Notes under the pieces: model-generated | Database searches by the model: none | Seen by the model: only the letters and a program-made list of their open reading frames with translations | Told to the model about the DNA's origin: nothing | In this document: one piece after another, positions 34,055 to 42,607 of the stretch | Position numbering within the stretch: position 1 is the stretch's first letter | How the letters are laid out: every line of letters begins with the position of its first letter | Source of the DNA: Halomonas huangheensis | GTDB lineage: Bacteria > Pseudomonadota > Gammaproteobacteria > Pseudomonadales > Halomonadaceae | NCBI RefSeq assembly: GCF_001431725.1 | Contig: NZ_CP013106.1 | Location: 2,170,001 to 2,234,000, forward strand | Length of the DNA: 64,000 nucleotides | Reading direction: 5' to 3' | Made by a program: the position numbers and the translations under genes

Positions 34055-34300
34055 ATGCTACGACGTCCCACTCGCAACGCTCTGTTGCTCTGCGCAATTC
34101 TCGCGATGTATACCGCCCCCGCACTGGCCTACGTAGGTCCGGGTGCAGGTCTTACTGCTATCGGTACAATGATCGCGGTTATCGCCGCACTGGTGTTGGC
34201 GGTTATTGGCTTTGTCTGGTACCCACTGAAACGTGTCATGCGCCGCAGGCGTGCCGAGCGCACCAGCGCTGATGAAGATAGCCAGAAGCCTGGCGAATGA
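34055..34300 (+). CDS. small membrane protein with YVGPGAG motif
   Basis: 81 residues from ATG 34055, with GGAG seven bases upstream; longer readings from 33905 have no site. A signal-like N-terminus (RNALLLCAILAMYTAPALA) is followed at once by YVGPGAGLTAIGTMIAVIAALVLAVIG, one strong membrane helix, and a basic tail (KRVMRRRRAE). The GPGAG motif straight after a cleavage site is a recurring arrangement in small bacterial membrane proteins of unknown role. Its stop overlaps the start of the sulfotransferase gene (ATGA), so the two are translationally coupled and probably work together. Confidence 0.75.
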   Translation: MLRRPTRNALLLCAILAMYTAPALAYVGPGAGLTAIGTMIAVIAALVLAVIGFVWYPLKRVMRRRRAERTSADEDSQKPGE

Positions 34301-35769
34301 TGGTGTGGTTAGCGCTCTTTGCCAGTCTTGTGGCCTTTATCGGCGTTCTCAAGGGGCTGGCCGCGCAACAGCATGCTGTGAACGCCGTCCGGTTAGCGCA
34401 GGGAGCGCTGGCCGTCATCTCCGATCCAGAGTTGGATGATGATACCAAGGAGCACCAGGTTCAGCGTGCCTCCATCTCATTGCTCAAGAGTTTCGTCATC
34501 CTGCTGGGCATTGGTATCGCTGCCTGTGTCAGCGCCTATGTGCTGGTTGCCGGCGGCAACCTGATTGGTCTGTATAGCATGGATGATGTATGGCAGGTGG
34601 CGACCAGTGCGGTTTTCCTGGTGGTCTCGACGATTGCCGCTGTGCTGCTGTGGATTGTGTTGTCTCGTCGTCGCAGTGACGGTGGAGCAGAGCAAGCCAG
34701 CGAGGCGCGAGATGAGGTGCCTTATTCGCCGATGGACAAGGCGCTGCATCTCTATGCCTTCTCGTCATCCTCGGCGCAGGGCACCCTGGCCAGCATGGAG
34801 AATCATCTCTGGCGTAAACGTATTCAGAGTACGCCCAACCAGTGCCCGGTATTTGTTACCTCGCTGCCGCGTGCAGGAACCACCATCCTGCTGGAGCTAT
34901 TGGCACGGCAGAGCGAGTTTGCCTCGCCAACCTATCGCCATATGCCTTTCACCATGGCGCCTCTGTTGTGGGGACGCTACTCGCGCCTGCTGCGCAAGAG
35001 CGGCACCAGGGCCGAGCGCGCCCATGGAGATGGCATCGAGGTCGATTTCGAAAGCCCTGAGGCCTTCGAGGAAATGGTATGGATGGCGTACTGGAAAGAG
35101 AAGTATGGCAGCCAGCATATTGAGACCTGGCAGGCCGATGATCGCAACGCCGAGTTCGAGGAGTTCTTCGATCAGCATCTGCGCAAGGTGATCATCGGTA
35201 AACCCGGCTCTACCTGCTACGTCTCCAAGAACAACGCCAATATCGCGCGCTTACCGTTGCTCAAGGCGATGTATCCCGAATCTCGCATTCTGATTCCGGT
35301 GCGTGAGCCACTGGCTCAGGTTCAATCACTGATGCGCCAACATCAACGCTTCTCTGATCTCCATGAACGCGATCGTTTCGCGCGCCAGTATATGGAGGGC
35401 ATTGGCCACTTCGAGTTCGGTGGCGCGCTGAAGCCGATAGCCTTTGCTGGAGCACCGGAAGATACAGAAGGCTCTGAGCAGGTTGATTATTGGCTGCGCT
35501 ACTGGATAGCGGCTTACGAACACGTGCTGAGTCAGGCACCTCGAGATGCCGTATTCGTTGATCACGAAGCGCTGAGTCAGACACCGGCACTGCAGTTGCC
35601 GAGGATCGCCGAAGCGCTGGTGGTGAATGACCAGGCTGCCATGGTGACCTGCAGCGATATGTTCCGTGCTTCTCGTGAGGTCCGAACATTACCTGATGCA
35701 AGTCCCGAGCTCCTGCGTCGAGCTCGAGAGGTCCATGCCGAGCTGCTGGAACGCACCCTCAAGGCATAA
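34297..35769 (+). CDS. membrane-anchored sulfotransferase family protein
   Basis: 490 residues. The first 130 contain two or three hydrophobic segments (MVWLALFASLVAFIGVL; SLLKSFVILLGIGIAACVSAYVLV; ATSAVFLVVSTIAAVLLWIV). The remainder is a PAPS-dependent sulfotransferase domain. CPVFVTSLPRAGTTILLELL is the 5'-phosphosulfate loop with its Arg-Ala-Gly-Thr-Thr, and SRILIPVREPLAQVQSLMRQH is the 3'-phosphate-binding strand. It should move sulfate from PAPS to an acceptor at the inner face of the membrane; the acceptor is unknown. It is coupled to the preceding small gene and lies 23 bp before the arylsulfotransferase-like gene. Confidence 0.85.
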   Translation: MMVWLALFASLVAFIGVLKGLAAQQHAVNAVRLAQGALAVISDPELDDDTKEHQVQRASISLLKSFVILLGIGIAACVSAYVLVAGGNLIGLYSMDDVWQVATSAVFLVVSTIAAVLLWIVLSRRRSDGGAEQASEARDEVPYSPMDKALHLYAFSSSSAQGTLASMENHLWRKRIQSTPNQCPVFVTSLPRAGTTILLELLARQSEFASPTYRHMPFTMAPLLWGRYSRLLRKSGTRAERAHGDGIEVDFESPEAFEEMVWMAYWKEKYGSQHIETWQADDRNAEFEEFFDQHLRKVIIGKPGSTCYVSKNNANIARLPLLKAMYPESRILIPVREPLAQVQSLMRQHQRFSDLHERDRFARQYMEGIGHFEFGGALKPIAFAGAPEDTEGSEQVDYWLRYWIAAYEHVLSQAPRDAVFVDHEALSQTPALQLPRIAEALVVNDQAAMVTCSDMFRASREVRTLPDASPELLRRAREVHAELLERTLKA

Positions 35770-35792
35770 GTTGACGACAAGGAACGCATATT

Positions 35793-37073
35793 GTGGCTAG
35801 AAAACCGATTGGCGAACGCCTTGGCCCCGTAATGTTCGTGGCATCGCTTGGTGTGATTGCAGTGATCTATGGTGCGGTGGCCAGCGAGAGAAACTGGTTC
35901 CCAGCTCCTCAGATCAGCCTGGCGCAACGAACCATGATGGACATTTCCCATAACTGGAAGAATGACCTGGCGCTCGAGCCGACACGCCATCTGGTCAAAC
36001 CGGTGGGAGACAACCCAGGTACCGATCGTGGTCTCGAAGGAAAGCCGAGTGGTGCCTCCAGTGAAGGATATGTACTGGTGGCAGGCCTCAACGAAGATCA
36101 GGACGAGTCTTTCCATGTGGTGCGTCTCTACGACCGCGAGGGGAATGAAGTGCACCGCTGGCCAGTGCACTACGACTGGTTGGAAGATGAGCACAAACCT
36201 CAGAACGTCATGCTGCATGGCATGGAAGTCTTCGAGGACGGTTCGCTGGCAGTGACGTTTGATGCCGGTAACGTGATTGCGCGCATCGATGCCTGTGGCA
36301 AGCCGATGTGGACACGCAAGGGGAGCTTTCACCATTCAATCAACCGTGATGGGGACGGGCAGTTGGTGACGCTGCTCGGCGAGGGTATCGCCTGGTTGGA
36401 TGAAGATACCGGCGAGATCACCCACAAGCTCGATATCGTCAAGGACCTTGCCGAATATTCCGGCGGAGACCAGCGTGCGACCTTCGATATCCGCACGCGT
36501 ACACCAGATAACCTCGACCAGGAAGTTCGGTATCTGATGGATCCCTTCCACCCGAATGATGCCGAACCGCTTCGGGCCGAGATGGCAGATGCCTTCCCCA
36601 TGTTTGATGCCGGCGATGTGCTGCTCAGTTTGCGCGAGTTGAACCTGCTTGCGGTCGTTGATCCGCAGACGGGACAAATGAAGTGGCATCGCCATGGTCC
36701 GTGGTTCAAGCAGCATGACCCGGATTTCGAGCCGGATGGCACCATCAGCGTCTTCGACAACGCCACTGGTACCGGCGCGACTCGTATCCTGAGCATCCGT
36801 CCCGGTGAAGAAGACGTCGAAACACTATTCTCCGGGTCCGAGGATCAGCCGTTCTACAGCTGGCGACGTGGTAAGCATCAGGTACTGGAGGATGGCAGCA
36901 TATTGCTTACTGAAGCCGAGGGCGGTCGGGTGCTGGACGTTTCTGGTGATGGAGAAGTGCTCTGGCAGCGACATATGAAATGGGACGCCGAGAATAATTT
37001 GATCATTACCGAAGCGCGTTTCGTACCAGACGATTTCTTTGACAAGGAGCTACCACGGTGTTCCTCATCCTGA
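35793..37073 (+). CDS. arylsulfotransferase (ASST)-like beta-propeller protein
   Basis: 426 residues from GTG 35793, with AAGGA nine bases upstream. One N-terminal membrane helix (PVMFVASLGVIAVIYGAVA-like) leads into a repeat-rich propeller with strands such as LHGMEVFEDGSLAVTF, KPMWTRKGSFHHSINRDGDG, VLLSLRELNLLAVVDPQTG and WRRGKHQVLEDGSILLTEAEGGRV. This is the arylsulfotransferase_2 type, related to PAPS-independent ASST enzymes that pass sulfate between phenolic esters. The active-site His cannot be fixed by eye; HHSIN is a candidate. It is the third gene of the cassette and most likely acts outside the cytoplasmic membrane. Confidence 0.75.
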   Translation: MARKPIGERLGPVMFVASLGVIAVIYGAVASERNWFPAPQISLAQRTMMDISHNWKNDLALEPTRHLVKPVGDNPGTDRGLEGKPSGASSEGYVLVAGLNEDQDESFHVVRLYDREGNEVHRWPVHYDWLEDEHKPQNVMLHGMEVFEDGSLAVTFDAGNVIARIDACGKPMWTRKGSFHHSINRDGDGQLVTLLGEGIAWLDEDTGEITHKLDIVKDLAEYSGGDQRATFDIRTRTPDNLDQEVRYLMDPFHPNDAEPLRAEMADAFPMFDAGDVLLSLRELNLLAVVDPQTGQMKWHRHGPWFKQHDPDFEPDGTISVFDNATGTGATRILSIRPGEEDVETLFSGSEDQPFYSWRRGKHQVLEDGSILLTEAEGGRVLDVSGDGEVLWQRHMKWDAENNLIITEARFVPDDFFDKELPRCSSS

Positions 37074-37087
37074 AGTACTGAGTAATC

Positions 37088-37123
37088 ATTGCGGCGCAGT
37101 ATCGAGAGATATCGCGTCGCAAT
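37088..37123 (+). terminator. hairpin after the arylsulfotransferase-like gene
   Basis: ATTGCGGCGC (37088-37097) pairs with GCGTCGCAAT (37114-37123), nine Watson-Crick pairs and one G-U. The loop is 16 nt. A T run occurs only some 17 bases later, so termination here is likely but not textbook. Confidence 0.45.
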
Positions 37124-37337
37124 GGCTGAAGTTGGTGCTTTTTCGCCCGCTAACGGCTAACTGGTGAAAAAATATACGAATAATCGGAAACACTGTTCGA
37201 TCCGCCTGGGCCGGGACCTGGGGCATATCCTGGCATGTTGCAGAAGATCCACTGGTGTTGCCAATGGCTTGCGCCGGGAACTGAGGGGCGGCATTCTGTG
37301 TCTTATAGCTTGTCTACCAACAGGGAGCTCTGGATAC

Positions 37338-38009
37338 ATGGCTTATCAAGAGACACAGATGAGTCGTCAGACGACGACGCAGGTTGCTGCAACGAACAAG
37401 GTTCTGCGCAACACCTACGGCCTACTGGCGATGACACTCCTGTTCTCTGCCATGACCGCCGCTGCTGCTGTAGCAATGGGCGTTCAGCAGATGAACATTC
37501 TGGTGTTCTTTATCGGTGCTTACGGTCTGATGTTCCTCGTGCACAAGACCGCCAACTCGGCCATGGGACTGCTGGCCACGTTTGCCTTTACCGGCTTCAT
37601 GGGCTTCACCCTGGGACCAATTCTCAGCGCTTATCTTACGCTGGCCAACGGCCCGCAACTGATCATGACCGCATTGGGCATGACTGGCCTGACCTTCTTT
37701 GGGCTGTCTGCCGTTGCCTTGATCACCCGCAAGGACTTCAGCTTCCTCGCCAATTTCATGATGGCTGGCGCTATCGTGTTGGTGTTGGCGATGGTGGCGG
37801 CACTGATCTTCAACATTCCAACGCTGTCTCTGATGGTTTCCGCAGGGTTCGTGCTGTTCTCCTCGGCGGCAATCCTCTACCAGACCAGCGAAATCGTGCA
37901 CCGTGCTGGCCAGACGAACTACATTCTCGCCACCATCACGCTGTACGTTTCAATCTACAACCTGTTTGTCAGCCTGCTGTCTCTGCTGGGCGTCGTCAGT
38001 CAGGACTGA
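37338..38009 (+). CDS. yccA: Bax inhibitor-1 family membrane protein YccA
   Basis: 223 residues from ATG 37338 (GGGAG upstream), close to E. coli YccA (219). Seven hydrophobic helices with the BI-1 motifs LRNTYGLLAMTLLFSAMTA at the start and QTSEIVHRAGQTNYILATITLYVSIYNLFVSLL at the end, the latter carrying conserved acidic and polar residues. In E. coli YccA modulates FtsH and protects SecY when export jams. It stands directly upstream of the tus genes, an order kept in many gammaproteobacteria. Confidence 0.93.
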   Translation: MAYQETQMSRQTTTQVAATNKVLRNTYGLLAMTLLFSAMTAAAAVAMGVQQMNILVFFIGAYGLMFLVHKTANSAMGLLATFAFTGFMGFTLGPILSAYLTLANGPQLIMTALGMTGLTFFGLSAVALITRKDFSFLANFMMAGAIVLVLAMVAALIFNIPTLSLMVSAGFVLFSSAAILYQTSEIVHRAGQTNYILATITLYVSIYNLFVSLLSLLGVVSQD

Positions 38010-38034
38010 TGATTCTCTGAGCAGGTGGTTTATC

Positions 38035-38060
38035 TGGCCCCGCCTCTATAGGCGGGGCCA
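38035..38060 (+). terminator. hairpin between yccA and tusD
   Basis: Perfect 10-bp stem TGGCCCCGCC / GGCGGGGCCA with a 6-nt loop (TCTATA). It ends 22 bases before the tusD start. No T tract follows, so it may attenuate read-through rather than stop it. Confidence 0.6.
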
Positions 38061-38082
38061 GTGCGTTATACGGGGATAACTC

Positions 38083-38475
38083 ATGCGTTATGGCATTCTT
38101 CTGCTGGGAGCGCCCTACAGTAGTCAGGCAGCGCATAGTGCACAGCGATTTGCTCGTGCAGTGATTGCCGGTGGGCATCAGCTCGACAGCGTGTTCTTTT
38201 ACCATGATGGTGTATACAACGCTTCGCGCCTGTCGGCACCGCCTCTGGATGAGCCGCATCTGGTTGATGGCTGGATCGAACTGCATCGTGAGCATGGCGT
38301 GCAACTCGATGTCTGCATCGCCGCAGCGTTGCGTCGGGGGCTGATGGATCAGGAGCAGGCTGAACGTCATGGCAAGCAGGGCTGCAGTGTCGAGCCTCCT
38401 TTCCAGTTGACCGGGTTGGGGCAATTGGTCGATCTTGGTCTACGCTGCGACCGCCTGGTGACTTTTGCTCCCTGA
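38083..38475 (+). CDS. tusD: sulfur relay protein TusD
   Basis: 130 residues, the family length. DsrE fold with MRYGILLLGAPYSSQAAHSAQRFARAVIAGGHQ at the start, and the active-site Cys in LDVCIAAALRRGLMD. In the TusBCD hexamer this Cys receives persulfide from TusA and passes it to TusE for 2-thiolation of U34 in tRNAs for Lys, Glu and Gln. First of four tus genes. Confidence 0.94.
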   Translation: MRYGILLLGAPYSSQAAHSAQRFARAVIAGGHQLDSVFFYHDGVYNASRLSAPPLDEPHLVDGWIELHREHGVQLDVCIAAALRRGLMDQEQAERHGKQGCSVEPPFQLTGLGQLVDLGLRCDRLVTFAP

Positions 38476-38561
38476 GCCGGTGCCTCGAGCCTTGATGAAC
38501 TCTGGCCCTTGAACCAGACCTGCCGATATTCGAAATACCCGCTTGTACAGCGAATGACAGC

Positions 38562-38981
38562 ATGAGCAATGTCGACATGAATAGTGACCACATAAATGGC
38601 GTCAGCAGCGATCCGTTGCCACCAGCAGGTGATCTGCTGGTGATTATCAGTCACGGCCCGCACGGCTCCAGCCTATTGCGCGAAGGGTTGGATATGGCGC
38701 TGGTTGCCGCAGCCTTCGGGCGTCGCGTGTCTCTGTTGTTCATGGGGCAAGGTTGCTGGGCATTGCATCCCGGCCAGGGGGCGGGGGCACTGGGTCAGAA
38801 AGGGGCCCACGCCACGCTGGCGATGCTTGAGATGTATGATATTGATCAGCTGATGGTTGAAGCGGCAGGGTTTGAACAGCTGGGTCTTGAGGTTGCCGAC
38901 TGCCAGCTGCCGATCAGCGTTGTTGATAATGTCACCGTTCAGGCGGTGGTAACTTCTCATCAGCTGGTGATGAACTTTTGA
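38562..38981 (+). CDS. tusC: sulfur relay protein TusC
   Basis: 139 residues; a start at ATG 38577 is also possible since the first 25 residues are extra to the family. The DsrF-like core LLVIISHGPHGSSLLREGLDMALVAAAFGRRVSLLFMGQGCWAL is typical. TusC is a structural subunit of the TusBCD complex. Its stop codon lies in the first unit of a 14-bp tandem repeat that continues towards tusB. Confidence 0.92.
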   Translation: MSNVDMNSDHINGVSSDPLPPAGDLLVIISHGPHGSSLLREGLDMALVAAAFGRRVSLLFMGQGCWALHPGQGAGALGQKGAHATLAMLEMYDIDQLMVEAAGFEQLGLEVADCQLPISVVDNVTVQAVVTSHQLVMNF

Positions 38982-39014
38982 TAACGAACTTTTGATGATG
39001 AGCTTCTGAAGCAG
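38973..39014. repeat. 14-bp tandem repeat at the tusC stop codon
   Basis: AACTTTTGATAACG (38973-38986), AACTTTTGATGATG (38987-39000) and a decayed third unit AGCTTCTGAAGCAG (39001-39014). The first unit includes the tusC stop codon. The array fills the gap up to the tusB ribosome site. Confidence 0.75.
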
Positions 39015-39023
39015 GACAATGCC

Positions 39024-39314
39024 ATGCAGCTGCACACCCTGAATCGAACTCCCGCGCAGAGCCTGGTCTATCGCCAGGTTTTGACTGCAATGGGTGCCGA
39101 TGATTACCTGTTATTGATCGAGGATGCTGTTCAGGGTGCCTTGCCTCAATTGGTCGGGCACTTCGAGGGACTTCGCGGGCGTCTCTATGTCCAGGAGGAG
39201 GATCTCACGGCTCGCGGTCTGCTCGAACGTTGCGATAGCTCGGTTAAAGTCGTGAACGTCGATGGCTTTGTCGCTCTGACAGAACAGGCCGATAAGGTTC
39301 TCAGCTGGTACTGA
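39024..39314 (+). CDS. tusB: sulfur relay protein TusB
   Basis: 96 residues, the usual length. DsrH-like: MQLHTLNRTPAQSLVYRQVLTAMGADDYLLLIEDAVQGAL and the C-terminal SVKVVNVDGFVALTEQADKVLSWY. Third subunit of TusBCD. AGGAC precedes the ATG. Confidence 0.92.
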   Translation: MQLHTLNRTPAQSLVYRQVLTAMGADDYLLLIEDAVQGALPQLVGHFEGLRGRLYVQEEDLTARGLLERCDSSVKVVNVDGFVALTEQADKVLSWY

Positions 39315-39423
39315 ACTGCCATTCGTCATCATGAATCGCATGTGTGAGAAGGCAGAGGTGGAAAACGCGTAAGTGAGGAACGCAAGTTGAAGCAGGATAA
39401 GGGCAAGAGAGAAGAGAGCACGC

Positions 39424-39777
39424 ATGGCTAGTACGGAAATTGCCCGCTACCTCGACGTGGGAGCGGAGCGCGTAGCCCTTGATCCCGAGGGATATCTGGT
39501 GGATCTGCAGCAGTGGTCACCTGATGTGGCCGAGGCGCTTGCCGCGGAAGACCAATTGACGCTGACGGCGGATCACTGGGATGTGATTGACGTGTTACGC
39601 AGCTTCTACCAACGCTTTGAGCAGGCGCCGGCCATGCGACCGTTGGTCAAGGCCGTAGGTCAGCAGCTGGGGGCGGACAAGGGCAATTCGATTTTCCTGA
39701 TGCGGCTGTTCCCTGACAGCCCGGCAAAGGTCGGTGCGCGCCTCGCAGGCTTGCCTAAACCCACCAACTGCCTATAG
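39424..39777 (+). CDS. tusE: sulfur relay protein TusE (DsrC family)
   Basis: 117 residues. The DsrC/TusE fold is shown by DPEGYLVDLQQWSPDVAEALA, HWDVIDVLRSFYQRFEQAPAMR and the C-terminal arm LFPDSPAKVGARLAGLPKPTNCL. The penultimate Cys is the persulfide carrier that hands sulfur to MnmA. The second Cys of dissimilatory DsrC is absent, so it belongs to tRNA thiolation, not sulfite reduction. Confidence 0.94.
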   Translation: MASTEIARYLDVGAERVALDPEGYLVDLQQWSPDVAEALAAEDQLTLTADHWDVIDVLRSFYQRFEQAPAMRPLVKAVGQQLGADKGNSIFLMRLFPDSPAKVGARLAGLPKPTNCL

Positions 39778-39794
39778 GCCGAGAGCCTCCTCCA

Positions 39795-40379
39795 ATGAAT
39801 TTTCTTGCCCATGCTGCATTGGTTCGTGCAGGCAGTGATGACTTCCTCTATGGCAATCTCATCGCTGATGGGATCAAGGGGCCGGATCTCAGTGGCTGGC
39901 GAGAGGATGTCGCCGCAGGCGTCCAGCATCATCGACGTGTCGATGCCTTTGTCGACGCTCATCCAGCAGTACTGGCGGCGCGGCGAAGAGCCCCTCCGGC
40001 TCAGCGTCGCTATGCCGCTATCGCGCTGGATATTCTCTGGGATCATTTCCTGTTGCAGGAGCTGGAAGTGAAGGAGCGCGATGTTCTGATTCAGCGTTGT
40101 TATCGCGTGTTGGAACGAGAGCGGGCCCCGGCACGCCTTGAGCAGATGATTCCAGCGTTGGTCCGTGAAGATTGGTTGCACCGTTATAGCGAGCGTGACT
40201 TTACCTACCGCGCGATTGCTGGCATCGGCTCGCGACTGTCGGGGCCCAATCGGTTGGCCGAGTTGGTGCCTCACCTACGGCAGGACCATCCGCGGTTGGC
40301 GGAAGATTTCCAGCAGCTGTGGGGGGATGTGCGTCAGGTGCTGGAAGTCAACAGGGCGCCGACAGGCTATTCAAGGTGA
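39795..40379 (+). CDS. acpH: acyl carrier protein phosphodiesterase AcpH
   Basis: 194 residues, the family length. MNFLAHAALV, YGNLIADGIKGPDL, HHRRVDAFVDAHPAV and AIALDILWDHFLLQ are DUF479/AcpH signatures, with His and Asp residues of an HD-like metal site. It removes 4'-phosphopantetheine from holo-ACP. It follows tusE by 17 bp and is convergent with moeA, whose end it overlaps by 9 bp. Confidence 0.93.
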   Translation: MNFLAHAALVRAGSDDFLYGNLIADGIKGPDLSGWREDVAAGVQHHRRVDAFVDAHPAVLAARRRAPPAQRRYAAIALDILWDHFLLQELEVKERDVLIQRCYRVLERERAPARLEQMIPALVREDWLHRYSERDFTYRAIAGIGSRLSGPNRLAELVPHLRQDHPRLAEDFQQLWGDVRQVLEVNRAPTGYSR

Positions 40380-41591
40380 AGTGAGCCATAGGCATTCAAG
40401 TGAATCGCCGGGGGCAATCTGCGACTCCGGAGGCACTACTGCCAGCGCATTGGCTCCGACACAGGACGACAGCACGCCTGAGTTCTGATCGGCGAAGGCA
40501 TGGGCGTGAATCCCATCCCGAGAGAAGCTGAGGCGCACTCGCATATAGTGTTGTCGCGGCCCGGTCGAGGTGCTGAAATCGCTGGTGGCCCAAAGACTCG
40601 GCAATTCTGCCATGGCGTTGCAGCTGAGCATGGCGCCAATCAATGGCCGCAGGAACAGCCAGGCTCCCACGAATCCTGATACCGGGTTGCCCGGTAGGCC
40701 CACCACTCGCACCACCTGATTATGGCTGTTGGTGATACGTCCGAGCGCCAGCGGTTTGCCGGGACGGATCGCCAATCGCCATAGGTTGAGCTTTCCCAAC
40801 GCTTCCAGCGCGGCTTTGACGTGATCTTCTTCCCCCACGCTGACGCCACCAGTGGATACCACGATGTCTGCAATCTCGGCCGCCTCTCGTAAGCAGGTAC
40901 GCGTACCCTGAGCGTCGTCGGGAACATGACGTGTCTGAACGACCTCGGCGCCGAATCGCTCCAATAGGCTGACGAGCATCGGGCGGTTGGTGTTGTAGAT
41001 CTGGCCGGGCGCCAATGGTATTCCGGGATCAATGATTTCATCGCCCGTCGATAGTAGGGCTACACGCGGCTTTTTCCGCACATTCACCACATTGATTCCC
41101 TGGCCAGCCAGGTGTCCCAGTGCAGCGGCCTCGAGTCGTGTGCCGGCCTCCAGCAACAGATTTCCTGCGGTAACATCGCGCCCACGGCGGCGCACGTTGT
41201 CGCCTTGCGGAATATCTCCGGGGAGCGTCGCAATGCCATCGGTGACCGTCACCTTCTCCTGCATGACCACACAGTCCGCGCCGCGGGGTAGAGCGCCACC
41301 GGTAAAGATACGCGCGCAGGTACCTCGCTCGAGGGCCAGCGGAGTATCTCCAGCGGCAACACGACTCGCGATCGGCAAGCTGCTGCCGGCATCAGCATGA
41401 TGTAGCGCGTAGCCGTCCATTGCACTGTTATCGAACGGTGGTACGTCCATCTGCGCCGCAACCGGTTCCGCCAGTACCCGCCCAGCGGCATCAGCCAATG
41501 GGATGTTCTCACTGATCAACGGGCCTACCTCATGCAGTAATGCTTGCATGGCCTGTTTGATCGGGGCGAGTGCATTCGACTCAGATGCCAT
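40371..41591 (-). CDS. moeA: molybdopterin molybdotransferase MoeA
   Basis: 406 residues. MoeA motifs are complete: PLADAAGRVLAEPVAAQMDVPPFDNSAMDGYA, the GTCARIFTGGALPRGADCVVMQE region, the MoCF-like core LLSTGDEIIDPG with STGGVSVGEEDHV, and the C-terminal barrel. It inserts molybdate into adenylylated molybdopterin. Start ATG 41591 has GAGGTCAGC upstream and overlaps moaB by 11 bp, so the genes are coupled. Confidence 0.95.
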   Translation of the reverse strand: MASESNALAPIKQAMQALLHEVGPLISENIPLADAAGRVLAEPVAAQMDVPPFDNSAMDGYALHHADAGSSLPIASRVAAGDTPLALERGTCARIFTGGALPRGADCVVMQEKVTVTDGIATLPGDIPQGDNVRRRGRDVTAGNLLLEAGTRLEAAALGHLAGQGINVVNVRKKPRVALLSTGDEIIDPGIPLAPGQIYNTNRPMLVSLLERFGAEVVQTRHVPDDAQGTRTCLREAAEIADIVVSTGGVSVGEEDHVKAALEALGKLNLWRLAIRPGKPLALGRITNSHNQVVRVVGLPGNPVSGFVGAWLFLRPLIGAMLSCNAMAELPSLWATSDFSTSTGPRQHYMRVRLSFSRDGIHAHAFADQNSGVLSSCVGANALAVVPPESQIAPGDSLECLWLTSP

Positions 41592-42108
41592 GCTGACCTC
41601 GCTCGGGGATCACCAGGTTAGCGAAGTTGCATGGGCGGTGTCGGCTGTCGAGCTGCTCGGTAAGAATGGCATCCCAGGCGGTCCGACAGGCTCCGGTGGA
41701 GCCCGGCAGACAGAACACTACAGTGGCATTGGCCATACCACCCAGGCAGCGGCTCTGTACCGTGGAACTGCCGATCTCGGCAAAGGAAAGCTGTCGAAAT
41801 AACTCGCCAAAGCCCTCGATGCGCTTGTCGAGCAGCACAGATACTGCCTCGGGAGTGGAGTCGCGCCCAGTAAAGCCTGTTCCGCCGGTGGTCAGGATGA
41901 CTTGTATCTCGGGATCAGCGATCCACGCTGATATCTCGGCGCGAATGCGGTAGACATCGTCCGGCACGATACGCTTGTCAGCGAGTTGGTGACCTGAGTT
42001 GGTCAGGCGTTCGACCAGCGTCTGACCACTGCGATCGGTATCCTCGCTGCGGGTGTCAGAGACAGTCAGGACTGCGATCTTGAGCGGAATCATGGCTTCG
42101 TCGCTCAT
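41581..42108 (-). CDS. moaB: molybdenum cofactor biosynthesis protein MoaB
   Basis: 175 residues from ATG 42108, which overlaps the DUF1244 stop in ATGA; the longer frame to 42297 is inside that gene. IAVLTVSDTRSEDTDRSGQTL and VILTTGGTGFTGRDSTPEA are the MoaB/MogA substrate-binding motifs. MoaB/Mog proteins adenylylate molybdopterin before MoeA acts, which fits its place just upstream of moeA. Confidence 0.94.
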   Translation of the reverse strand: MSDEAMIPLKIAVLTVSDTRSEDTDRSGQTLVERLTNSGHQLADKRIVPDDVYRIRAEISAWIADPEIQVILTTGGTGFTGRDSTPEAVSVLLDKRIEGFGELFRQLSFAEIGSSTVQSRCLGGMANATVVFCLPGSTGACRTAWDAILTEQLDSRHRPCNFANLVIPERGQHGI

Positions 42109-42440
42109 TGTCCATCCGGCTCCTGTGCGTCCTGCTTGCGAGCCTGCTGTCGAGCGTCGAGGGCGGCCAGCTGCTCTGGTGTGGCCTTGCCCTGGTAGAG
42201 CTCTTTCCACTCGCTGTACGGCATGCCATAGACATACTCGCGGGCCGCTTCGTAATCGAGGCTTTCTCCGCGCTCCTCTGCTGCTGCGACCAACCATTTG
42301 GACAGGCAGTTGCGACAGAAGTCGGCCAGAATCATCAGGTCGATGTTCTGCACGTCCTTGTTGTCATCGAGGTGACGCAGCAGGCGCCGAAAGGCCGCGG
42401 CTTCCAACTCAGTACGTGTGGCGTCATCAATGTGTTGCAT
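42105..42440 (-). CDS. DUF1244 family protein
   Basis: 111 residues from ATG 42440, with GGAG upstream. The stretch AFRRLLRHLDDNKDVQNIDLMILADFCRNCLSKWL is the DUF1244 signature, with a conserved Cys-x2-Cys (FCRNCL). Function unknown. The C-terminus after DUF1244 is Gln/Ala-rich and polar. It is the first gene of the DUF1244-moaB-moeA operon and overlaps moaB by 4 bp, which hints at a role linked with molybdenum cofactor or at simple co-expression. Confidence 0.88.
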   Translation of the reverse strand: MQHIDDATRTELEAAAFRRLLRHLDDNKDVQNIDLMILADFCRNCLSKWLVAAAEERGESLDYEAAREYVYGMPYSEWKELYQGKATPEQLAALDARQQARKQDAQEPDGQ

Positions 42441-42607
42441 GATCAGCTCCGCGATTCGATTGCGTTTGACGGTTGAGTTGCATTCCTGGTTAACGAATGT
42501 GATCTGTGCTGCTGGTTTCCACACCAGCGGCGGCGCAGCTGCAATGGCCCCGAGTCGGGAGCAATGCACTGGCTTGAGTTCCGCCGTTCAGTGTTGTTCA
42601 GAGGGTG

